From: Globisporangium splendens | Taxonomy: Eukaryota; Oomycota; Peronosporomycetes; Pythiales; Pythiaceae | DNA: 64,000 bases | Direction of reading: 5' to 3' | Assembly (NCBI GenBank): GCA_006386115.1 | Contig: VFIW01000156.1 | Coordinates: forward strand, 1 to 64,000 | In this document: piece after piece, positions 57,300 to 64,000 of the stretch | How the letters are laid out: each line of letters opens with the position of its first letter | How positions within the stretch are numbered: position 1 is the first letter of the stretch | Position numbers and translations under genes: made by a program | Notes under the pieces: generated by a model | Seen by the model: the letters and a program-made list of their open reading frames with translations, nothing else | Told to the model about the DNA's origin: nothing | The model's database searches: none

Positions 57300-57622
57300 A
57301 CGTTAGAGCAAAGCGTATTGAGGCGTGTGTGTCTGTATAGTAAACAACTCCTTTCTCTGTCTGTCTGTTGGCGTTGTTTGCCTTTTCTTTAACGTGGGGT
57401 TGGAGTGGGGCTGAATGAACTTGCTGGTCGTCATAGCATGCGGCTACAGAGAGGATGTGATCCAAGCGTCCATGCGCACGAGCACTGCATTGTTTTTCCT
57501 TGGTTTGAGTGTGAAGGCGGTCCCTTTGCACGACTTGGACCAAGCACCGAGTCCTGACTTCGCTGTCAAACATAATACCTGTTGTGAAAGCTGCCACGTA
57601 TTTATGTGTTAGCATTCTGATA
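57300..57622. other. Short intergenic region
   Basis: No supported gene; 3' flank of the second MFS gene. Confidence 0.4.
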
Positions 57623-59835
57623 ATGCAGCTCACTCTCCAGCAAATTCAAAACCTTTATAAATTGGTATAGATGAAAAGTGCGACATTATTGCAAGAGTGC
57701 AGACTGGAGGTTGTGTTTTCACTATTTTCGCAGCGTGTTGTTGCTCCCACAGTAAAAAATAGCCCTCGCTTGTGATTGATGAGCATGCGAGGAACCAACT
57801 GCACCGCTGGCTGCGCTCGCGTATCGACGCGATGATCACTGTGGACCCCACACCTGCTTCTTCTGCGTCAGGCGGGAGTGCGCTGCGGTGGCTCGAGTGG
57901 TCTGCGCTGCCGCGTGTGGACTTGTCCGTCGAGTGTCGCTGGCTTTTGGGAGAAGACGACGACGACGTGGACGAGAATGCCGATGGCGCTATCACAGCCG
58001 CCGTTGACTGTGCATTTGACGATGCTTGTGAAGGTATCGTCTGCGATGCCGTGCGTGTATGTGTGCATACTAATGCGCGTGTGCAGCCGCTGGAGCGCTC
58101 TCCGTATCGACAGCGACAGCAGCGCGCCGTGCCGAAGCCAGCGTTGTCCCCCGCGCAGCCAAGAAGATCCTGCAACTCACACTGGAGATGGACGCAGTGG
58201 GGACTAGAGGCGGTCTACTGCGAGCAGATCCAGAGAAGGTTGTGTGTGTCGATGAGCGCGTAGTGGAACCGCAATGGCGAGCTTCAAATGACAAAATAGG
58301 TTTCTCCATGAAAGGGAGCAAGTCTGCGCTGACGAAGCCCACCATAGCGACTGCCACAAACGGCATAAGCAGCCTTGGAGAGCAGCAACATGTGCGGGTC
58401 AAAGAACACAAGAAGAACGAGCGCCAAGCACTGCCGGCGAAGAGTGAGAGTGCTACTGGATGCCCACCAGGAACCAAGAGAGCCGACAGCAAGGCAGTTG
58501 CACAGTCGCGAGCGTCGTCGCGTAAGCGAGTGGAGACGAAAGAGAGTCGCGATCTGCAGCAGCTCATCGAAAGCCAAAGGCGCTTGGCTGCGTGGCTCGC
58601 GTGTGATGAGGCTCGTCAGCATCACCATCAGCAGCATAATGAAGACCATGACGACGACGACGCGCCGTTGTACTCGGTTGAAGTCGAGTCGCGCATCCAC
58701 GAGGCGATGACCGGAACCGCGGGTCAAGGGCTGTGGAAGGACTCTGTGGCATCGCTGATCGCGAGCGAAATGACGAGCGAGTCGGTGTTTGGCGGCTTCG
58801 TGCCGACCCGGAGATTGGCATTTGATGAGGTCCCGACATTAGTGACACCTATCGAGAAGATACAACAGCATAAACAGCCAGATGCAGCGACGCCAAACAC
58901 GCCGCTTAAAGCAGCAGAAGCTCCACGTTTGGCAGCGCAGGAGACAGCAGACAGAGTAACTCAAGCCATTGAGACTCCAGGCAGTTCGACGATGATCCAC
59001 GACCGAGCGCAGGAGATCCAAGACGATGCGCAAAAGCTCGTGGCTGCGGGCAACATTGAGGATGCGCTCGCGACGCTGCAGGACGGCATCAAGCAGCTGC
59101 TGTTCGATTTCCAGGACAACCAGGACGAGATCCAGACGCGCGGGTTTCCATACCCGCAGTATGCGCATGCGTGTGCGACGCGCGTGCAGTTGCGCTACCG
59201 CGCGCGGCCGTGCGCATTTAGACCTGCTTCCGTATCTACGAGGAGCAAAAGCACCTGACCCACTTGCACCAGGCGTGCCGCATGCTCGTGAATGAGGAGC
59301 GCCGCAAGCGAGAGCGCATCCGACGCTGGCAGTTGCTCAAGAAGCGCAAGTTGCGCATGGCGTTCCAGCTCATTGGTTTGTGGAAGACGCGGTTACGAGT
59401 CCAACATTCCAGTTGGATGTGCAACTCGTGCAGCAGACGCAGGCGACACGGTCAACGCGCAAAGCACTGTCCATTCTCATTGACATGCTGCTCTGCTGCG
59501 CTGTGAACCACCCAGTCTCCTCGTCTGACGTGGCGATCTTGAAGAACCACATGGGTCCAACAGAAGGAGACGAACAGGAAGACCAGATGGTGGCCATGGA
59601 AATGGTCGCGTATGTGTGTCACTTGCTGCAAATCGACTCCAAGTTGCATCCACTGGTGCATGCGCAGTTACACGCCTTCCTAGACTGGAAAAGTATCAAA
59701 GTGCCACCAAGGAAAATGGAGACAAGTATCAGCTCGATATCTGCGTCTGATACTTCAACGCCAACATGGATACAAAAACACAAGTTGCTTGCTCGTCTGC
59801 ACCTCAAGCAACGTCGGAAGAAACGAAGAATATAA
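57623..59835 (+). pseudogene. MIT-like helical protein gene, probably frame-broken
   Basis: Proposed exons are 57623-57664, 57763-58033 and 58087 onward (introns 98 and 53 bp, phases kept), starting MQLTLQQIQNLYKLPSLVIDE. The central part has a Gln/Lys-rich disordered region, His/Asp runs, then an MIT-like hairpin (IQDDAQKLVAAGNIEDALATLQDGIKQLL). After YAHACATRV the frame stops near 59260. A different phase carries TCFRIYEEQKHLTHLHQACRMLV and a basic helix. A third shift near 59373 opens VEDAVTSPTFQLDVQ up to the stop at 59833. The two shifts could be very short introns (38 bp at most for the first) or real breaks. Function unknown. Confidence 0.6.
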
Positions 59836-60905
59836 AGATGAACGGGTGGCGGTACTGGATCCACGTGGCGCAAGTTAGGTTCGTGTCCTGGTGGCAACGG
59901 ACCACAGGAGCGAAGAAGAGGGGGAAGACCAGGACCACCACAATGGCGTACCTCACAAGAATAGTGCGACTGTTCTCCCCGTCGCGTAAAGCGAAAGAGT
60001 TTGACGTTGGTGATTGCAGGTTCTATGCGGCACCACGAGTGCCAGTCATGCAGCTAACGCTGCGAGAGGGGAGAGACCAGTCCCATACGAAAGAAACACG
60101 CACAGGAACAATATGCAGCCAGAAGAAAAGCAGCTAGAAGAACAATTTGAGAACGTAGCAAAGACGTGAGGACACCACCGAACGCCATCCAGACAGGTTT
60201 GCTGTTTGTTTCTGTTTGATTTCACGCACGCCACTCAAGATGCAAGAGAACGGTTTTCTCTTTGGCTGAGGTTCTGCGAGTTTGAGGAATCTAAAAGCCC
60301 TCGAGATTTTGCTGAAAACGGTTGGCATGCAAGCAGCTCGTGATTACTTTTGAGTAATCAAACGCTTATTGAGAAGCGTGTGTAGTGTCCAGTACACAAA
60401 GACAAACAAAGGAGAGGCACACGCCCAAGAGTTTTTTTGTTTGTTTCTGCAAAAATGCTGACGAACTTGCAGATTGAAGCAAAGCAGTAGGCAGAAAACA
60501 GTAACGAGACTCTTCAAATTTATAATGCATGACAAATTCCAAAAGTCGATGTTCGAATTACGGTTAGCTGCAACAAGTCAGTCGCAATTTGCTGCTGACT
60601 TGTTGGGAACGTCGTGTTGTCAAAATTGCGGCATATCTGGATCGGTGACGCGTCAGCGTAAGCAAATCGGACTTGTGACACTGGATCTTGCTGTGCGAAA
60701 AATGAAGCCATGGCGTGTTTCAGCAAGAGAGCGAAGAAGCTGCGCTTGAAGTGCACAAACAAACGCGCGAATCCGTGAGATGGGAGGAAAATGTGCGCGT
60801 GTTGATGACACAGTCGTCTACTTGAGGTTGCAGTTCAGGCAGGAGAAAGTTGTCAAAAGGATAGTGCAGACATCCTCTTCACCATGTATCAGCATGTCTT
60901 GCATA

Positions 60906-60925
60906 CAATAATTTGCAAATTATTG
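60906..60925. repeat. 20-bp perfect palindrome
   Basis: CAATAATTTGCAAATTATTG equals its own reverse complement. The centre TTTGCAAA belongs to the motif that is overrepresented in this intergenic region. Confidence 0.9.
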
Positions 60926-62076
60926 CGCAAAAAAGTGCGCTTGCTGATCTCGCGGTGCATCCGAAAGGGTGCGCATTGCTAGATCTGTTTGTCTGTGTGC
61001 ACACTCGCACGCGAGCGGCTTGACGTGAGACCGGCTTGACTGTCTGCGTCCATAAAGAATCGCATGGGTGTGCTCGCCAGCGATCTGCTGACAATAATCT
61101 CCGCTGTCTCCCTTTTCGTTACTGCAATGCTCAGTAAAAGTGTTTGTGGTAAGCAGCAAGAGCGTATCAGATACTGGCTGACACTTGGACATTTTGCAGC
61201 AGCTCGTGCATGTTGCAGTTGATCTTTTGCCAGCAAGCAGCGTTTGCAGAGCGCGAGTGGCGAGTGTTTACGCTGCTGCGTACTGCAAACAATTGCAGCA
61301 GCACGCGCAGCAGATTATTATGATGGAGTGCAACTTGTGGCTCCTACTAATTATTCGCACTGACTGTGCAGTCAGTCCAGTAGTCAGAGCTCTGCCACTC
61401 GGTGCAACGAGCCAACGACAAAGACAAGAGGCAGTTTGTGCATGTCAAGTGCGCAAGTGCTGTCCACTATTTGCACCTTCACTATCAGCTGCAAGCTATG
61501 TATGCGTTAAACACACTACAAACCTTCACGCTTTGCTATCAATTTGCATCTGCAAGCTTCATTACACAGGTTTATGTGAGATAAGCACTTGTGCAAGTGA
61601 GAGTGGGACTGGATTTTTCCATGCGCTCGTTTTTCAACACAAAACGTTTGTGAGAGCAACGATCTCCAGCAGTCGCAAAGACAGCGAGAGAGACAGAGAA
61701 AAGAAACAGCACCCTATACTGAAACTAGCATACGCGCCAGCATGGAAGGAGAAAAAGCACACACAAGATCGGGTGTGTGTGTGTGTGTGGTTTTGCTCAA
61801 TATATCCGCCTGCATACGCCACGCCACGCCACGTCAACGGCACAACATCCAGCGATGCACGTGGCTCGTCTGTCTTTTGACTGTGCTCCTGAGCTTCAAC
61901 CTTCAAGTGTTCAAGTGTGTGTTGCACTTGCGGTTCAATCCCCCTCTTGCTCATTATTCAATTTGCCCCGTGATTCGTACCTGCGTGTGTGAGTCAGCAA
62001 ACAACAAGCCGCACAAGCAAGCAAACACCTACCCACTTGCGCAACAAGCAAGCAAACAAACAAGCATTTGCCGAAA

Positions 62077-62112
62077 AAGCGTAACCCCTCGCCTGCACAA
62101 AGCGTAACCCCC
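62077..62112. repeat. Two direct AAGCGTAACCCC repeats before the kinase start
   Basis: Two copies of AAGCGTAACCCC, about 21 bp apart, lie 30-60 bp upstream of the kinase ATG. They could be leader or promoter elements. Confidence 0.7.
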
Positions 62113-62139
62113 TCCACACTTTCGACAAAACAGGACACC

Positions 62140-63078
62140 ATGATGACCAACATGCCGTTCCCCGCCATGGAGCAGCTCCCGGACATGAGCTTCGCGAATG
62201 GCACGGAGGGTGACATCCAGGACCGCTTCACGCTCTGCAAGCAGCTGCACACGACGCTCTATGGTGAGACGACGCTCTGCCAGGACGAGGCGCAGCAGCA
62301 GAAGCTCGTGGTGCTCAAGCGCATCAGTCTATCGGCGCTGCGCGCCAACAGCGAGCACGCGCGCGAGAACCCACGCCAGGAGCGCGACGTGATCGCGATG
62401 CTCGCCAAGACGGGTGGCCACGACAACATCGTGCAGTACGACGGCGCGCACGACGCCATGTTCTACCACGACGACAATCTGTTCATCGTCATGGAGTACT
62501 GCGCTGGCGGCGACCTGTACGACTTTGTCTCCAAGAAACCCGACGCGCGGCTCCACGAGATCGACGCGCTGCGCGTGTTCGCGCAGATCGCGCGTGGCGT
62601 GCAGTTTCTCCACGACCACGGCATCGCGCACCGCGATCTGTCGCTCGAGAACGTGCTGCTGCAGTCCGGCACGGCCAAGATCTGCGACTTTGGGCTCAGC
62701 ACCGACGCCAACACGCTCTGCGACGGCGATATCGTGGGCAAACTCTACTACATGGCGCCCGAGGTCGTCCACGCTGAGACGTACGACCCCAAGGCCGCCG
62801 ACATCTGGTCGCTCGGCATCCTGCTCTTCATTCTGCTGACCGGTTCGCCACTGATCGCCGAGGAAGCGCCGCGAGAAGCCACGTTCCGCCTGCTCGCCAA
62901 GTGCGGCATCGTCAAGATCCTCGAGATGTGGGACCTCGCGAAGCTCGTGACCCCCGAGACCGTCGCGTTGCTCTCGGCCATGCTGCAGGTGGACCCGAAG
63001 GCGCGCGTGACGATCGCCGAGCTGCTGCGGCAGCCCGCGCTCAAACTGTTCGCTGGTGCGGCATCAAATGCGCTGTGA
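62140..63078 (+). CDS. Serine/threonine protein kinase
   Basis: Intronless, 312 residues, essentially only a kinase domain. Lys60 (VVLKRI) is the ATP-anchoring lysine, Asp166 the catalytic base (AHRDLSLEN), Asp183 the DFG Asp and MAPEVV the APE motif. The Gly-rich loop is degenerate (LHTTLYGETT). The HRD-x-S-LEN form with Ser in place of Lys two residues after the catalytic Asp is uncommon, since active Ser/Thr kinases usually have HRDLKxxN there. Phosphotransfer may thus be weak or absent. The fold otherwise resembles CAMK/AMPK-like kinases. The chosen start is ATGATG at 62140; there is no upstream ATG in frame. Confidence 0.9.
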   Translation: MMTNMPFPAMEQLPDMSFANGTEGDIQDRFTLCKQLHTTLYGETTLCQDEAQQQKLVVLKRISLSALRANSEHARENPRQERDVIAMLAKTGGHDNIVQYDGAHDAMFYHDDNLFIVMEYCAGGDLYDFVSKKPDARLHEIDALRVFAQIARGVQFLHDHGIAHRDLSLENVLLQSGTAKICDFGLSTDANTLCDGDIVGKLYYMAPEVVHAETYDPKAADIWSLGILLFILLTGSPLIAEEAPREATFRLLAKCGIVKILEMWDLAKLVTPETVALLSAMLQVDPKARVTIAELLRQPALKLFAGAASNAL

Positions 63079-63404
63079 GATGCAGGCGCGAACAACGAGA
63101 ATTAGTGACTGTGACGTGGTAGATAGAGCAAGAAAGTGAACGAGAATGCTCATGAAGAGCGCGCGTGTAATAGAGCCAAACGTATTTATTTTGCCATGAA
63201 CATCTTCACTCCCCATGTGTCCATTTTTCCATATGCAGCAAGTTGTGCGGCAATAAATGAGAGTTAGTTGCAATTAGTTTCAATTTTGTGACAATAATTG
63301 TGTCGAGTGAAATGACGGAATGAATTGTGACGCCAACTGATTCGACAAGTGTTTGCTGGACCATCACTCTTGCTCCTGTTCGCCACTATCACTGTTCGCA
63401 TTGT
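63079..63404. other. Intergenic between convergent genes
   Basis: No supported gene; AT-rich 3' flanks of the kinase (+) and the partial gene (-), with an AATAAA at 63252-63257. Confidence 0.4.
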
Positions 63405-64000
63405 TCATGCTGCGCACCTGGAAGAGCTGGTCGGCGTAGCACGTGGGCGACGACGACGCGGCGGACGACGCCGACGAGCGTGCTCATGCGATGGCGAGGC
63501 TGATAGTGAAGACGACCCGAGGCGAAGGTCGTTCATGGCGGAGCGCATGTCGTGGAGCTGACGCAGGATGTGGTTTTGCGTCGTCTCCAAGGTTTGCATT
63601 CTTGACTCCAGTGCAGACGATCCCGTAGAAGCAGCAGCACCACAAGTGGACCCAGTCAGCGTCGAGGCTTCCACCAAGCCATCCGCGTGCTTCTGGTCTG
63701 GTTCCGTGGACCCTCGTCGTGTCAACCGCGAGAGCGGAGTGTTTCTCACTTCCCAGCGCTGTTTTTGCGCGTCGTCTTGCTCTTTGAGCTTGATCAGATC
63801 GCGCTTCAGCTTGGCACCAAAGCCAAACTTCATCGATGAGTCGGTCACTTCGGGGCTCACGACGCACTTGATAATAACCGCAGCGTGTTTCGCGGTGATC
63901 GTCTCGACGGCGGCGGCGTCATGGCGACTGCGGTCTGTGAACACGGTCACTACGGCGTCTTTCAGCGGACAAAAAACGTCCCGTGCCTCGTTGCTTTCCA
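63405..64000 (-). CDS. Partial gene cut by the right edge, function unknown
   Basis: The minus-strand frame is open from the window edge (ESNEARDVFCPLKDAVVTVF) and encodes a basic helix block FGFGAKLKRDLIKLKEQDDAQKQRW, a Ser/Thr-rich linker and a short coiled coil (LESRMQTLETTQNHILRQL). The frame ends in an Arg run at 63405. An alternative phase after about 63500 reads ...PTCYADQLFQVRSMNNANSDSG and ends at an acidic tail, which looks more protein-like. So a small shift or an intron near 63470-63500 is possible. Family not recognised. Confidence 0.55.
   Translation of the reverse strand, partial: ESNEARDVFCPLKDAVVTVFTDRSRHDAAAVETITAKHAAVIIKCVVSPEVTDSSMKFGFGAKLKRDLIKLKEQDDAQKQRWEVRNTPLSRLTRRGSTEPDQKHADGLVEASTLTGSTCGAAASTGSSALESRMQTLETTQNHILRQLHDMRSAMNDLRLGSSSLSASPSHEHARRRRPPRRRRPRATPTSSSRCAA

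Larger units (their letters stand above)
59836..62139. other. Intergenic, 2.3 kb, dense in TTGCA/TGCAA motifs
   Basis: No supported gene. From about 60540 on it carries over twenty TTGCA/TGCAA/GCAAGT-type words, a 20-bp perfect palindrome at 60906-60925 and, just before the kinase, two copies of AAAGCGTAACCCC. It is the presumed 5' regulatory and leader region of the kinase gene. Confidence 0.5.

Noticed and set aside
1..64000. CRISPR arrays, operons and riboswitches
   Set aside because: None seen; the window is clearly eukaryotic with spliceosomal introns.

Overview
This is nuclear DNA from an oomycete, a flagellate stramenopile of the Phytophthora/Pythium/downy-mildew/white-rust type. Genes are mostly short, with GC-rich third codon positions. 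Introns are small (about 50-180 bp) with GTRNG...YAG borders. Gene content includes axonemal proteins (ARMC2, a dynein heavy chain remnant), an AA17-like secreted LPMO remnant (a family known from oomycetes) and a Ty3/Gypsy-like gag. The genus cannot be fixed from sequence alone. Exon joins given below were worked out by hand from splice signals, reading phase and protein continuity.

Layout. 1-1.4 kb: the 5' end of a Ty3-like retroelement (gag, primer-binding site and an unusual hairpin-shaped 113-bp LTR) next to a tRNA-Leu(CAG) gene. 2.2-14.9 kb, + strand: an ABCC/MRP transporter, an EF-hand protein, a calpain-7/PalB-like protease and RRN3. 15-23 kb, - strand: an FN3/coiled-coil protein, two small unrecognised proteins and an EST1/SMG7-like protein. 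23.5-36.5 kb: a mitochondrial EF-hand protein, a COMM-domain protein, SF3B4, a broken kelch gene, an EF-hand mitochondrial carrier, cytochrome b561 and ARMC2. 37-40 kb: a dynein heavy chain stem pseudogene. 40.7-49.3 kb: a trypsin-fold protein with Cys in place of Ser, a coiled-coil protein, two lumazine-synthase-like proteins with metallothionein-like tails flanking a dead LPMO gene, VPS25 and a small ORF. 51-57 kb: two tandem MFS transporters. 57.6-64 kb: a probably broken MIT-like gene, a protein kinase and a gene cut by the right edge.

Two themes stand out. First, two paralogous lumazine synthase folds have lost the catalytic His and Arg and carry long Cys-rich tails (29 and 17 Cys); this looks like a repurposed scaffold for metal or thiol chemistry and I know of no description of it. 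Second, at least four genes (kelch, dynein, LPMO, MIT-like) carry frameshifts and/or in-frame stops, while about 20 neighbouring genes are intact. That pattern favours real gene decay over base-calling error.
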